A DNA stretch of 64,000 nt from assembly GCF_001983935.1 (NCBI RefSeq), contig NZ_CP017641.1, positions 5,613,001 through 5,677,000 of the forward strand. Direction: 5' to 3'. This document shows, one piece after another, positions 53,126 through 63,130 of the stretch (position 1 is the stretch's first letter; each line of letters opens with the position of its first letter). The stretch is from Fuerstiella marisgermanici (lineage in GTDB: Bacteria; Planctomycetota; Planctomycetia; Planctomycetales; Planctomycetaceae). The position numbers and the translations under genes were made by a program. Below the pieces are notes generated by a model. That model had not been told where the DNA came from. It saw only the letters and a program-made list of their open reading frames with translations, and ran no database searches.

Positions 53126-55222
53126 TCAGCCATTTTCACGAACGTCTTTGCCGGCCCACCACTCGGTTTCGACGCATTCCTGAGCCAGAGTGCTGACCAG
53201 ATCGATGTCGAGCTGAGCGGCCGCGTTGCCGCGGACCGGTTGCATTGGCAGCGGCGAAAGATCGTCCGCTGGCGGTTGAACGTCTTCTTCGAAGTCCGCC
53301 ATTGACGCCGGAACCGAATCATCCGGTTGCCAGCTGTCCTGAGCCGGCTGAGTTGTGGCAGCGGCTTCCACGTTCAGTTCTCGCGGCAGGCTGGTGACCA
53401 TCAATTCGTCGTCAACCGGCGTGGCATCGGTCGTGGGAATGCCGCCTTTGAAGCTGACAGGCGCACTCCACGGGCCGAACGAACCGTCGGCCATGATCGC
53501 TCGCACCCAGATTCGGTAGTCACCTTCACTAAGTGGTACCGAACCTGGATTGGCCGGATCGTTAGGCTGGAACGATGTATCTTCGATTCCGCTCACGTTG
53601 ACGAATGTGAAGTCAACGCCGACGTGAGACACCCAAACCTCGTAAGAAGCAGCTTCCGGCACGCCAACCCACGTAAAGGTCGGGAAGTCGACCACTTCGC
53701 CCGGCGTAGGCGACGTAATGACTGGACGACCGCCGGTGATGGTCATGTGTTGAGGAGCACTCCACGGTGAAGGATTACCGCGCGTGTCCAACGCTCGCAC
53801 CCACACGGTGTACTGACCAGCCGGAAGTGCTTCCGCAAATGTGTAGCTGGTTGTGGTGCTGGTTGCCTCAAGAAACGGAGGTCGTGAATTAAATTTGTGA
53901 ACCAACACTTCGTAGCGAGCCGTTCCGTGAATCGGTGTCCATGTCACGGTTGGAGTGGCCGACGTGATAACACCCTGGTCCGGCACGGGGGCTGTGATCG
54001 CTGGTGCCTCGATGCTGCTGAAGGTAGCAGGGGCACTCCACGCACCAGTCACCGTTGGCAGGCCTTCGCCCATGTTGATCGCTCGCACCCAGAAGCGATA
54101 TTCGCCAGACAAAATTTGGTACAGAGTTTCCTCACCGTCCTGATCCAGCAGCGGGCGTTCGAAGGCTTCGACTGTGCCATTGTCGTTTTCAACGATTGGC
54201 GTGCCCACTTGAGATTGGACCATCTGAGTCGACTGCCGGGTCGCGTTGGCAGTCGCTTCGACAGTGCGACGGAAGAAGGGCGACGTCGTGCCGACTTCCG
54301 AAACGTAAACTTCGTAGTGAGTTGCCCCGTCAACAGTGTCCCACGTGAGGTCCGGTGTGACCTGAAACGTAGGAGAATCCGGCGTCAGGTTCTGCGGGTC
54401 CGGCCCGACATCAAACGTGTACGCAGAACTCCATCCTGTGGCCTTGCCGCTCAGGTCGATAGCACGAATCCAGATTCTGTAACGCCCCATATCGAATTCG
54501 CGAGGTTCGCTGTCGGCGTCCGTCGGATCTTCGGGAATGACAAACGAACGAACTTCCTGCAGAACCAGATTGCCATCGTCATCGACTGTGGGGTTGCCCT
54601 CGTCGTCCAAAACGGGCGTTAGATTCTGTACAGTGTATTGCTTCGAATAGCTCGTGACGTCGATTGGATCGGTTGACCCGGCGTCAGCCGCTGCTTGTTC
54701 CAAAGCTCGTTTTTCAGTGAGATCTGTCACCCAGATCTTGAACTGACTGGCCGCGCGAGGCGAGGTCCATGTGATTTCGGGTGTGCTGTCGGTTGTGCGA
54801 TTCGTTGCCCCGGTCACGCCCGCTACGCTGGCAGTAGGAGCCGCAACGATGGTGGCGACGGACGCGGGAGACCAATCAGACGAAGTGTCATCAGAAAAAT
54901 TGGCTCGCGCCCAAATCCGAATTTTCCCGAGCGTAACTTCGCCTTCGGCGGCCGTGTAGCTGGTGCCGACGATGTCTCTGGCCACAAAGGCGGTCTCGTA
55001 GGTTTCCAGGCTGGTGACCCACAAGTCGTAGCTTTCGGCGCCATCAACGGCTTCCCACGTGAACTGAGGCGTCGCGTCTGCCACGTCGCCGGTGGGTGTC
55101 AATATGTTCGGCGTAGTGGTCAGAAGCAGCCGCGATTCCAGCGTATCGATCTCAGCGGGGTTCACGCTCGTGATGCTACGCTTCGCACCAGCACGAATTT
55201 TAGAACGCATTGAAAATTTCAT
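53126..55222 (-). CDS. Surface protein with five fibronectin-III-like repeats
   Basis: A protein of 698 residues. The basic N-terminus ends in the motif IDTLESRLLLT, the short planctomycete surface-protein tag (LExRxLL) found in place of a normal signal peptide. Five repeats of about 95-130 residues follow, each with a PxxTWxxVxGAxxYEVWV strand, then YRIWVRA and GxWSAP: near 35-125, 125-275, 280-400, 400-490 and 490-590. The C-terminal 90 residues are acidic and low-complexity. The repeats look like beta-sandwich, fibronectin-type-III-like modules used for adhesion or spacing. No catalytic domain was seen. Confidence 0.72.
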   Translation of the reverse strand: MKFSMRSKIRAGAKRSITSVNPAEIDTLESRLLLTTTPNILTPTGDVADATPQFTWEAVDGAESYDLWVTSLETYETAFVARDIVGTSYTAAEGEVTLGKIRIWARANFSDDTSSDWSPASVATIVAAPTASVAGVTGATNRTTDSTPEITWTSPRAASQFKIWVTDLTEKRALEQAAADAGSTDPIDVTSYSKQYTVQNLTPVLDDEGNPTVDDDGNLVLQEVRSFVIPEDPTDADSEPREFDMGRYRIWIRAIDLSGKATGWSSAYTFDVGPDPQNLTPDSPTFQVTPDLTWDTVDGATHYEVYVSEVGTTSPFFRRTVEATANATRQSTQMVQSQVGTPIVENDNGTVEAFERPLLDQDGEETLYQILSGEYRFWVRAINMGEGLPTVTGAWSAPATFSSIEAPAITAPVPDQGVITSATPTVTWTPIHGTARYEVLVHKFNSRPPFLEATSTTTSYTFAEALPAGQYTVWVRALDTRGNPSPWSAPQHMTITGGRPVITSPTPGEVVDFPTFTWVGVPEAASYEVWVSHVGVDFTFVNVSGIEDTSFQPNDPANPGSVPLSEGDYRIWVRAIMADGSFGPWSAPVSFKGGIPTTDATPVDDELMVTSLPRELNVEAAATTQPAQDSWQPDDSVPASMADFEEDVQPPADDLSPLPMQPVRGNAAAQLDIDLVSTLAQECVETEWWAGKDVRENG

Positions 55223-55583
55223 AGATCTGCCACTTCTTTGCTATCCAGAAACGATCCCACCAAGCGCGATGCCTCTCATCCAGTATCGGTATCGCCTTTA
55301 CGGACGTCCGAAGTCGAAAACGCGACGGGGGGATATGCCAAATGGTCCGGATTAACCCCCGCCCCGCTCGCCAGCTCTTGGTGAACCGAACCAACTTCCT
55401 GATTTCTCCATTCGGCAGAACCCGTCCAAACGGAACTGTTCGCCTTGATGGACACTGTGTTTCGGCAACGGTTGCCGCAGAATGAAGACGATTGGGCGTT
55501 CTGCTCCCAACACTGGAACTTTGCCTGTGGCGGGCTTACAGTCTGATGCGCGCCCCTTCAGACCACTCGAAAACGAACCAAAC
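55223..55583. other. Divergent intergenic region
   Basis: 361 bp between the surface-protein gene (minus) and the DOMON-like gene (plus). It should carry both promoters. A C-rich stretch lies near 55358-55372. No operator, repeat or gene was recognised. Confidence 0.4.
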
Positions 55584-56243
55584 ATGGATCACGTTGTACC
55601 TCCTTCGCTGCTGTTCGATTTTCGGCTGCCCGTGCCAGGTTGCGACGGGCCGTCGAAAAAGGCGTCCGGTCGGCTGCTGAATCTGCCGGACGACTGCAGG
55701 CTGTTCGTTCCGTCGGCGATGAACGACCAACCGTCTTTCGCGTCCTTTAAGGCGGGTTGGAATGCGGACGGATTTGGCATCGCCGTTAACGTTGCAGGCA
55801 AGACCAAACCCACCGCCGGTTCGGCCCACGACACCAAACATTCAGACGCCATCCTGTTGTGGATTGATACTCGCCCCGCTGGCAATGTGCATCGAGCGAC
55901 AGAATATTGCCATCACTTCGCCTGCCTGCCGGTCGATGAAGAATCCGACGACGCCCCGGCTGTGGTCGTGATGCCGATCGCTCAACAGCGAGCTCAGCGG
56001 ATCGAATCGAATCCCAAAAAGATGGTATACCGAACTCACCAAAAGAAAGACGGGTACGAATTCGAAGTGTGGATCCCGGCCAGCCAGCTGTACGGGTTTC
56101 GCGACGTTTCAGAATTGGGGCGGATCGGTTTTTCCTGCGTCCTCCAGGATTCGGAACTCGGTGACCAGCCGCTGTCGATTGGCGAAGACTTTCCGACGGC
56201 GTACGATCCGTCTACATGGCTACAATTGGAGTTACTGACATGA
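55584..56243 (+). CDS. CBM9/DOMON-like domain protein
   Basis: A protein of 219 residues from ATG 55584. It has no signal peptide. The sequence has the feel of a carbohydrate-binding family 9 / DOMON-like beta-sandwich: WNADGFGIAVNVAGKTKPTA, HSDAILLWIDTRPAGNVHRA, YEFEVWIPASQLYGF, and RIGFSCVLQDSELGDQP. In CBM9-like proteins of this group the HSDAILLWIDTR segment marks the ligand side. The frame reaches upstream to 55482 but without a start signal. The last 4 bp overlap the next gene (ATGA), so both are co-translated. Binding target unknown. Confidence 0.65.
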   Translation: MDHVVPPSLLFDFRLPVPGCDGPSKKASGRLLNLPDDCRLFVPSAMNDQPSFASFKAGWNADGFGIAVNVAGKTKPTAGSAHDTKHSDAILLWIDTRPAGNVHRATEYCHHFACLPVDEESDDAPAVVVMPIAQQRAQRIESNPKKMVYRTHQKKDGYEFEVWIPASQLYGFRDVSELGRIGFSCVLQDSELGDQPLSIGEDFPTAYDPSTWLQLELLT

Positions 56244-57322
56244 AACTAAGTGCCTGCTGTGTTCCCATTCTGTTGATGAGCGTCCTCATGGCCGACGACG
56301 AGATCCCATCAGCAGCAAGCCGCGGCCGAGTGGCCGCAATTAGCCAGACGCTGTCGCTGCCGACGCCCATTGTGATCGCTCACCGAGGTGCGTCCGGTTA
56401 TCTGCCGGAGCACACAACCGAATCAGCCGCGTTCGCTCACGCGCTGGAAGCCGACTACATCGAACAGGACGTGGTGCTCACGAAAGACAGTGTCGCCGTC
56501 GTGCTGCACGACGTCACGTTAAATTCAGTGAGCAACGTGGCCGACGTTTTCCCCGACCGTTCCCGCGACGGCAAATACTACGTGTTCGACTTCACACTTA
56601 GCGAACTGAAGCAACTTAACGTCGTGGAACGCTACGAATCTGAATCACGAAAACGATTCCCACGCGGCAAGGGCAACTTTCAGATCGGAACACTGAAAGA
56701 ACACATCGAATTGATCCAGGGCCTCAATCAATCACGCCCACACACAGCGGGGTTATACGTTGAAATCAAGCAGCCCGCGCTGCATCGAAAAAACGGCCTG
56801 GACCCATCCAAAGTTATTCTGCAGACACTGGCCGACTACGGTTACAAAACCAGCAAAGACAAAGTCTTCCTGCAGTGTTTCGAAGAACCGGAAGTCCTGC
56901 GTCTGCGAACGGAACTCAAGTGCCGACTGCCGCTGATTCAACTACTCGGCAACACCCCGACGGCCGAAGAAATCGCTGCGATCTCCAAAGTCGCAGACGG
57001 CATCGGCGTGAAACTCACAGCCGTTGTATCAGGAGCGAAAAACGGCAAGCCGCAAGTCACCGATGTGGTTGCGGCGGCTCACGAACACGCTTTGATGGTT
57101 CACGTCTGGACGTACCGCGTTGACGACCTGCCCGAGTTCGCAGAATCTCCCACCAAACTATTGGACTGGCTGGTGAAGGAGGCTCGCGTCGACGGCATTT
57201 TCGCCGATCATCCGGACGTCGTCCTGACGTGGCGCAAAGCGGCTCACGCTCGAGCAGAACTGCCGGGGCCGTTCCATCTGCTGAAGGGCGGTTCCAGTAA
57301 AAAAGGGGCGTCGTCGAATTGA
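56240..57322 (+). CDS. Glycerophosphodiester phosphodiesterase
   Basis: A protein of 360 residues from ATG 56240, overlapping the previous stop by 4 bp and with GGAG upstream. The signal peptide is MKLSACCVPILLMSVLMA. The GDPD TIM barrel has IVIAHRGASGYLPEHTTESA (catalytic His and Arg, and metal-binding Glu), ADYIEQDVVLTKDSVAVVLH with DVTL (second catalytic His), and VEIKQPALHRKNG. Near the C-terminus HVWTYRVDDLPEF fits the closing strand. It hydrolyses deacylated phospholipids to glycerol 3-phosphate and alcohol outside the cytoplasm, like GlpQ. Both catalytic histidines are visible. Confidence 0.92.
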   Translation: MKLSACCVPILLMSVLMADDEIPSAASRGRVAAISQTLSLPTPIVIAHRGASGYLPEHTTESAAFAHALEADYIEQDVVLTKDSVAVVLHDVTLNSVSNVADVFPDRSRDGKYYVFDFTLSELKQLNVVERYESESRKRFPRGKGNFQIGTLKEHIELIQGLNQSRPHTAGLYVEIKQPALHRKNGLDPSKVILQTLADYGYKTSKDKVFLQCFEEPEVLRLRTELKCRLPLIQLLGNTPTAEEIAAISKVADGIGVKLTAVVSGAKNGKPQVTDVVAAAHEHALMVHVWTYRVDDLPEFAESPTKLLDWLVKEARVDGIFADHPDVVLTWRKAAHARAELPGPFHLLKGGSSKKGASSN

Positions 57323-57444
57323 TGTCCGGCTCACCCCGCACGTAGAAGTCACTGCGACGTTCAATGCTGCTTCGCGCTGAGCCGCGACAGACGATATGTT
57401 TGACTTCGAAATCATCTCCGATCATTCCACAGGCTGTGTCCGCC

Positions 57445-59109
57445 ATGAAACATTTCTTTGTTCTTCTTTCTGCCGCACTTTTCGCATTGCCCATGCCCAA
57501 CCTAACCTCGACCTGTCATGCGGATGAAGATCCGGACGCCATTTACGAACTCGGCCCGGAATCTCAACGGCACGAAGGTGTTCCGAAGGGCGACGTGACA
57601 AAGCACGTTTGGCAAAGCAGCATCTTTGAAGGCACAACTCGCGAGTACTACGTCTACGTGCCACAACAGTACGACGGAACTCAACCCGCCTGCGTCATGG
57701 TGTTTCAGGATGGCCACGCTTATGTCAGCGAAGACGGGCAGGTACGAGCTCCCATTGTGTTCGACAACGTGATTCACAAGGGCGATCTTCCTGTCACGAT
57801 TGGTGTCTTTATCAACCCCGGCCACAAGGCCGACAAACAGCCCGAAAATCGTTGGCGAGCCAACAATCGAAGCTTCGAATACGACACGCTTAGCGATCAA
57901 TACGCCCGTTTCGTGATCGAAGAACTACTGCCACACATTGCCGAAGACCAAAAACTAAACTTGACCAATAGTGCGGACGATCGAGCCATCTGCGGTGCGT
58001 CGTCCGGCGGCATTTGTGCCTTCACGGCGGCGTGGCAGCATCCGGAATGGTTCAGCAAAGTGCTAAGCCACATCGGCAGCTTCACCAACATTCGCGGCGG
58101 ACATGTCTACCCCGCATTGATTCGCAAGACGGACAACAAGGCTATTCGAGTCTTCCTGCAGGACGGCGAAAACGACCTGGACAATCAGCACGGCAACTGG
58201 TGGTTGTCCAATCAACAGATGGCGGCCGCTTTAAAGTTCAAAGACTACGACTACAAATTCGTCGCAGGCACAGGCCGTCATAGCCCAAAGCATGGCGGAG
58301 CGATTTTACCGGATTCGTTGCGTTGGTTGTGGCGTGATCACGTGGTGGGTGGAACAGAACCGGCCAAAGATGAAACCAAAGTCGACGCAACGGAAGTCTT
58401 CGCGGACAAGACTGTTCAATACACGGGCGGCGAGTTCAAAGACGAAACCTTTCACTACCGAATCATGCCGCCTGCCAAGGTGGAGGAAGGCAAAAAGTAT
58501 CCGCTGGTGCTGTTCCTGCACGGCGCGGGCGAACGAGGGGACGACAACAAAAGTCAGCTTCAATACTTCCCCGAACAAATGGCTCAGCCTCGCTGGCGAG
58601 AACGTTTTCCGTGCTATGTGATCGCGCCTCAGTGCCGCAAGGATGCGAAGTGGGTTGAGGTCGACTGGAGTCTTGAGGGAACTCATGAAGCACCAGACGA
58701 GCCGGGTGATCAGATGAAAGTCGTCATGCAAATTATTGAAAAGACAATGGCTGGCGAGCCAATTGATAAGAGCCGAATCTACGTCACCGGCCTGTCGATG
58801 GGAGGCTACGGTTCATGGGACCTGGCCGTCAGAAAACCAAACCTGTTCGCGGCGGTCGCTCCTATCTGCGGCGGTGCCGACAACGACAGCCTTGCGGTAT
58901 TAAAAGATGTGCCCGTCTGGGTGGCTCACGGAGACGCGGACAACGCAGTGCCGGTCGAACGCAGTCGCCTTGCCGTCGCCGCACTTCGCAAGGCGGGCGG
59001 CAATCCGGTTTACGTCGAACTGCCTGGCGTGGAACACAATTCGTGGACTCCATCGTATTCCGATAACGACGGGCTGGTGCCATGGCTGTTCCGCCAGAAG
59101 AAGCAGTAA
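57445..59109 (+). CDS. Secreted tandem alpha/beta hydrolase
   Basis: A protein of 554 residues from ATG 57445, with signal peptide [19 protein letters not shown]. Domain 1 (about 30-310) is esterase-D/enterochelin-esterase-like: [43 protein letters not shown] with the nucleophilic Ser, and [10 protein letters not shown] with the His. Domain 2 (about 320-550) is a second alpha/beta hydrolase of the phospholipase/carboxylesterase-like group: [31 protein letters not shown] with its Ser, [11 protein letters not shown] with the Asp, and [10 protein letters not shown] with the His. Two full triads in one chain is uncommon. Substrates are unknown; ester bonds of polysaccharide or siderophore type are plausible. 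Confidence 0.85.
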   Translation: MKHFFVLLSAALFALPMPNLTSTCHADEDPDAIYELGPESQRHEGVPKGDVTKHVWQSSIFEGTTREYYVYVPQQYDGTQPACVMVFQDGHAYVSEDGQVRAPIVFDNVIHKGDLPVTIGVFINPGHKADKQPENRWRANNRSFEYDTLSDQYARFVIEELLPHIAEDQKLNLTNSADDRAICGASSGGICAFTAAWQHPEWFSKVLSHIGSFTNIRGGHVYPALIRKTDNKAIRVFLQDGENDLDNQHGNWWLSNQQMAAALKFKDYDYKFVAGTGRHSPKHGGAILPDSLRWLWRDHVVGGTEPAKDETKVDATEVFADKTVQYTGGEFKDETFHYRIMPPAKVEEGKKYPLVLFLHGAGERGDDNKSQLQYFPEQMAQPRWRERFPCYVIAPQCRKDAKWVEVDWSLEGTHEAPDEPGDQMKVVMQIIEKTMAGEPIDKSRIYVTGLSMGGYGSWDLAVRKPNLFAAVAPICGGADNDSLAVLKDVPVWVAHGDADNAVPVERSRLAVAALRKAGGNPVYVELPGVEHNSWTPSYSDNDGLVPWLFRQKKQ

Positions 59110-59165
59110 GGTTGCCGAAAGTGGGTTGCCCGCGCAAATCCCAGCTCCCGATCACGCCGATCAAA

Positions 59166-60689
59166 ATGCAGGGGTGGCTCGTCGTGGTGATGCTGCTGAC
59201 CGTGGTCGGTTGCGGCGACTCATCGCAGCCTTCTGCCCCGCCTTCGCCCAAAGCCGAGCAGCAGGCATCGTCATCGCAACCAAAATTCGAGTCGCCCGTT
59301 GCAGGTGTCTTCAGGAAGGACACACCTCCGCCCGAAGAGGTAGCAGGTAAAAACGAGCCTGAGTATCCCGCGCAAGTTGATGCGTTGCATTCTGATGGAT
59401 CGCAAGATGCGAACGTCCAACAACGCATCGCCGATGATCGTCCGCCTCTTAGCGAAAAACGCCTGCAGGCCAACGGCATTTCGCGCTATGATGGCCGCCG
59501 GCTAATTCTGCTCTCGGACCTTCCGGCCGACAAGGTAGCTCATCTGCCGGCGTTGGCCGATCAGCTCTTTGCAGCGTTGGAAGCTCACTTCGGCCCACTG
59601 CCGCCTGCATCGGATGGCTCAGAATTTAAGGTGACGGGACACCTAATGGCCGACGAAAATCGCTTTCTGGCGGCGGGCTTGATGCCGCCTCCCGGCTACA
59701 CGTTTCGGCAGGGACGACATCTGGATTATCAGTTCTGGATGTACGACCAAACGGAGGACTATTACCGCCGTCACTTGCTGTTTCACGAATTCGTTCATTG
59801 CTTCATGACCTGCGAAAGCGGCATGCAGGACATTCCACCGTTGTGGTACATCGAAGGTATGGCCGAATATTTTGCGACTCATCGGCTGGTTCCAGACGGC
59901 CAGTCTGTCGCTAGAGCAGAGTTTGCGGTTCTGCCGGATGGTTTTGAAGGCTTCGAAGGTTGGGGACGCATCTCAGAACTTAAGCGACAGTTCAGGCGTT
60001 CTTCAACTTCAACGTCTGAAACCCTGCCGATACCTTCTTTGCCCGAAGTGATGCCGAATACTGTCGCCAATTTTCAGGCAGACGATCAGTACGCTGCTTC
60101 ATGGGCACTGTGCTGGCTGCTGCAGACGCACCCGAAATACAAATCCGTTTTCGACCCCTTAATAGAACTTCGCCGACGCGATGAATTCATCGGGCAGAAT
60201 GCTGCGATTCTCGAATCCGTCGAAGACCAGTTGCGAATTGATTGGTTGCTCACGGTTGAAGACCTGGAAGAAGGCTTCGACGCCAAACGCAGCTTCCCCG
60301 TGCATCGGAATGGCGCTTCCGCCAGCGGCAGCAAACTTAAAGTGCGAGCCAGTTACGGCTGGCAGGATTTCGGCTTGCAAGTTTCAAGTGGAGATTCCGT
60401 CCGGATCACCTGCGACGGCTGCTTTTCAGTCAACGATAAGCCAACGCGATGGGTCAGCGAACCTCAGGGCGTCAGCATCGAATACCATCGCCGCCAACCG
60501 CTCGGCAAAGTGATCGGCATCTGGGTCGCGGACGATGGCTTAAAGATTTCGCCGCGTTTTCCGATCGGCCGATCAGCCACAGTCAACGCACCGTTCGACG
60601 GTTCGCTTTGGCTGCAGGTGAACGACAGCAGTGCGAGCCGCCATAACAACGACGGCGAGGTGGCAGTGAGTTTCGACACCGCCCAATAG
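59166..60689 (+). CDS. Lipoprotein with HExxH metalloprotease-like motif
   Basis: A protein of 507 residues from ATG 59166; the frame starts earlier but this ATG precedes a lipoprotein signal (MQGWLVVVMLLTVVGCGDS with lipobox VVGC). A Pro/Ser-rich linker follows. The central region reads RRHLLFHEFVHCFMTCESG, an HExxH zinc site, and then LWYIEGMAEYFATHRL, where the EGxAEYF Glu is the likely third ligand (gluzincin style). The C-terminal 130 residues form a beta-rich domain (LKVRASYGWQDFGLQVSSGD). The zinc motif supports a membrane-attached peptidase; the exact family and substrate are unknown. Confidence 0.72.
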   Translation: MQGWLVVVMLLTVVGCGDSSQPSAPPSPKAEQQASSSQPKFESPVAGVFRKDTPPPEEVAGKNEPEYPAQVDALHSDGSQDANVQQRIADDRPPLSEKRLQANGISRYDGRRLILLSDLPADKVAHLPALADQLFAALEAHFGPLPPASDGSEFKVTGHLMADENRFLAAGLMPPPGYTFRQGRHLDYQFWMYDQTEDYYRRHLLFHEFVHCFMTCESGMQDIPPLWYIEGMAEYFATHRLVPDGQSVARAEFAVLPDGFEGFEGWGRISELKRQFRRSSTSTSETLPIPSLPEVMPNTVANFQADDQYAASWALCWLLQTHPKYKSVFDPLIELRRRDEFIGQNAAILESVEDQLRIDWLLTVEDLEEGFDAKRSFPVHRNGASASGSKLKVRASYGWQDFGLQVSSGDSVRITCDGCFSVNDKPTRWVSEPQGVSIEYHRRQPLGKVIGIWVADDGLKISPRFPIGRSATVNAPFDGSLWLQVNDSSASRHNNDGEVAVSFDTAQ

Positions 60690-60714
60690 CCGTCACCGCC
60701 AGCCGCCAGTCAGA

Positions 60715-61335
60715 TTATGAGGTCGCTTCCTCCCACCAGTCCTCATCGCGCCACGAATCGTCACTTTGAGCACCCCATAAATCTGTTTGCGGTAATAGCT
60801 GCTCCGGCAGGTTGCCTTCGGCAATGTGGTCCGGCAAAGGAGAATGACGAGCGGGCACGCCATAGGCCATCGTGTTCGGCGGAACGTCTTTATTGACGAC
60901 GGCTCCAGCACCGACCATCGAATTGCGGCCAATCGTCACGCCAGGACAAACAGTCACGCCGCCGCCGATGCACACATGGTCCTCAATAATCGGCCCCTGC
61001 ACGGCGGGATCGGCTCGCATAGGATATCGAGCATTCAGAAACGTGGTGCAAGGTCCCACGAATACCATGTTGCCGATGCGAGTTGTGCTGGGCAAATAAA
61101 CCTGAGCCATCAGCTTAACTCCGTCACCGATCTGCAATCGACCTTCCAGACAACACTGATGATGCACGACGCAGCGATTGCCAATCGTTACTTCAGCGCG
61201 AATGATCACCTGATGCCCGCATTGGAAACGATCTCCAATCGTGGTGTTGGCATAAATTGTAGTGCCCGAACGAATGATGGCGTGGCTGCCGATACGAGTC
61301 GGCTGCGAATCGCCGGGATAGCGATATCCCAGCAC
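60715..61335 (-). CDS. Hexapeptide-repeat acyltransferase
   Basis: A protein of at least 206 residues made of left-handed beta-helix repeats (RIGSHAIIRSGTTIYANTTI, VTIGNRCVVHHQCCLEG, IEDHVCIGGGVTVCPGVTIG, and NSMVGAGAVVNKDVPPNTMA with YGVPA). This is the transferase hexapeptide fold used by acetyl- and acyl-transferases acting on sugars or serine. The C-terminal tail is acidic. The listed start is GTG at 61335, but the frame is open upstream to a stop at 61416, and the protein fold appears to begin earlier. AAAGGGG at 61400-61406 with ATC at 61392 six bases on suggests a non-AUG start. Substrate unknown. Confidence 0.75.
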   Translation of the reverse strand: MLGYRYPGDSQPTRIGSHAIIRSGTTIYANTTIGDRFQCGHQVIIRAEVTIGNRCVVHHQCCLEGRLQIGDGVKLMAQVYLPSTTRIGNMVFVGPCTTFLNARYPMRADPAVQGPIIEDHVCIGGGVTVCPGVTIGRNSMVGAGAVVNKDVPPNTMAYGVPARHSPLPDHIAEGNLPEQLLPQTDLWGAQSDDSWRDEDWWEEATS

Positions 61336-61417
61336 GACGCCCGCGTCGACCTGAGCGCTCGGCCCGAGTTCAAAGTATCTATTCGAAGCGATGCTGTATC
61401 CCCTTTCGAAGGTTCAC

Positions 61418-62878
61418 CTATCCAGAAAATTTCTCAAGCAGCTTCACAGCCGCGTCCGCAACCACATCTCCAGCAGGCTTGCGCAGCGGTGGGCGAAACT
61501 TTGTGTAGCGATAATGAGCACTCATGTATTCCTGTCCGCCCACGTTAGCGGCGTCAGTGATGTAGCCATGAGAGAGGTTGGTATAACCGCCCGGCAGATT
61601 GATGGGAAGCGGCGAACGACTTCGTATCTGCCGGCCAATCCCCTGGAACGGCTCGAAAGGCATTCCCACGATGCCGACGTCGCCGACACGCAGCACAGAA
61701 ATGTCGACCGGCAGCGACGTCGGCACAGAATCCGCTTTGCCCGCTTCGTGAATCCCCAAGGCCCACACATTCCATGTTCGCACCATTTCCGCCAGGCCAG
61801 CTCGGTAAGCAGGAGAAAGGGCTCGCGGAAAATTCTGCCCCGCGCACATGAGCGTGTCTTCGTCGCCCGCTTTGGCTCGCCGAATGAAGTCATCCATCTC
61901 GGCCAGTTCCTGTCGCAGGAAATCTTCAGACGGCAGCGAATCAAGCGGCAGCTGGACAGTTTCTACGGCAAAGTTCATGCCTTCACGAGCTGAATGCTGC
62001 AACTGCGGCAGGGCATCAATGTAACTTTGCCCCAGCATGCCACCGAACGTCATCGACCGCTCAACATCACCCGAAAGCATGAATTTCGAATTCACGTCAG
62101 CCGCGCAGCCCTGCAGAAATGCAATCGGCACTGTTCGATTGCTATCAAGATGAGCGGCGACAAGATCACACGCCACCTGCGACCATTCGCCGAAGACCAA
62201 CGGCTTTTCGGGATGATAACTGGTGACCGGATGGCCGGTGAAATGAGCGATCGCCGCCACCGGCTTGCCGTCCGAATCATTCAAGATGACGAGCGGTGCG
62301 TGAGTATCAATGTCGCCATTAAAGTCGACGCCCAGCCGCTGGCGATCTTCTTCACGCATCAGATAACTTGTGCCATCGGCTCGCCGGCCTTTGCGATTGT
62401 ACGTGATGCGGTCTTCGTGCCCTTCGGTCCAGGAAACGGTCACCGGCTGTAATAAGTCCGGCAGTTGCCCCGCCGTCTGCCGCAGAATTCTCAGAAACTC
62501 TTCACCCAACGGCAACAGGTCGGCGGGCTGTATGGGTTCATCGTAAGTGGCATACTGTTGCACGGCGTTGCGAGCGAACACAGCGCTGCAGTGGTTGTGT
62601 GACGTGCAAAGAAGCACGTTCGAAACTGGCAGCCCCAACAGTTCGGCGATCGATTGCCGGAACAGATCGCTAACATTCACCGGCGTTGTCCCGGCGAAGT
62701 GAGTCGTGATCAGGCACACGCGATCACCCTGATCCTCAAGCAACAGCACGGTCGTCTTCAGCGGCCCAACCACTTTCTCGACACGCACGCCCGTGCGGCT
62801 GTCAGTGTCAGCGTTCGGTTCCGGCGCGAGCTCGAAGACAGCAGCGGACGCCCGCAGGCGCGATGAGGAGGATGGCAT
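61418..62878 (-). CDS. Neutral/alkaline ceramidase-like protein
   Basis: A protein of 486 residues from ATG at 62878; the longer frame to 63001 lacks homology. It resembles the neutral/alkaline non-lysosomal ceramidase N-terminal domain family: LLLEDQGDRVCLITTHFAGT, LLCTSHNHCSAVF with metal-binding histidines, GKPVAAIAHFTGHPVT, and IAFLQGCAADVNSKF. The C-terminal part has GDVGIVGMPFEPFQGIGRQI and GYTNLSHGYITDAANVGGQE with YMSAHYRYTKF. No signal peptide is seen. Such proteins are widespread in planctomycetes and their substrates are usually unknown; lipid amide hydrolysis is only a family guess. Confidence 0.78.
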   Translation of the reverse strand: MPSSSSRLRASAAVFELAPEPNADTDSRTGVRVEKVVGPLKTTVLLLEDQGDRVCLITTHFAGTTPVNVSDLFRQSIAELLGLPVSNVLLCTSHNHCSAVFARNAVQQYATYDEPIQPADLLPLGEEFLRILRQTAGQLPDLLQPVTVSWTEGHEDRITYNRKGRRADGTSYLMREEDRQRLGVDFNGDIDTHAPLVILNDSDGKPVAAIAHFTGHPVTSYHPEKPLVFGEWSQVACDLVAAHLDSNRTVPIAFLQGCAADVNSKFMLSGDVERSMTFGGMLGQSYIDALPQLQHSAREGMNFAVETVQLPLDSLPSEDFLRQELAEMDDFIRRAKAGDEDTLMCAGQNFPRALSPAYRAGLAEMVRTWNVWALGIHEAGKADSVPTSLPVDISVLRVGDVGIVGMPFEPFQGIGRQIRSRSPLPINLPGGYTNLSHGYITDAANVGGQEYMSAHYRYTKFRPPLRKPAGDVVADAAVKLLEKFSG

Positions 62879-63130
62879 GGTGGGACTCGGGATGGTGACG
62901 TGTGGTAGGTGCAACTGAGATGCTCGGAACCCATAACATATCTCAGTTGCGTTCTGGTTGCATCCCAGCGGAACCACTGCCACGAAGCAAGGAACTGCCA
63001 TTCCTTTGTGCGTCGTCGTGCAGGAAGGTTTTGCTCAACACGTCGACCTTCCGCAACAATGTTCCAGCGTCGGGAACGAACAGTGCTCGGGAGCGATGAA
63101 GTGAAATGTCACGCAAGGACCGCTCGCAAC

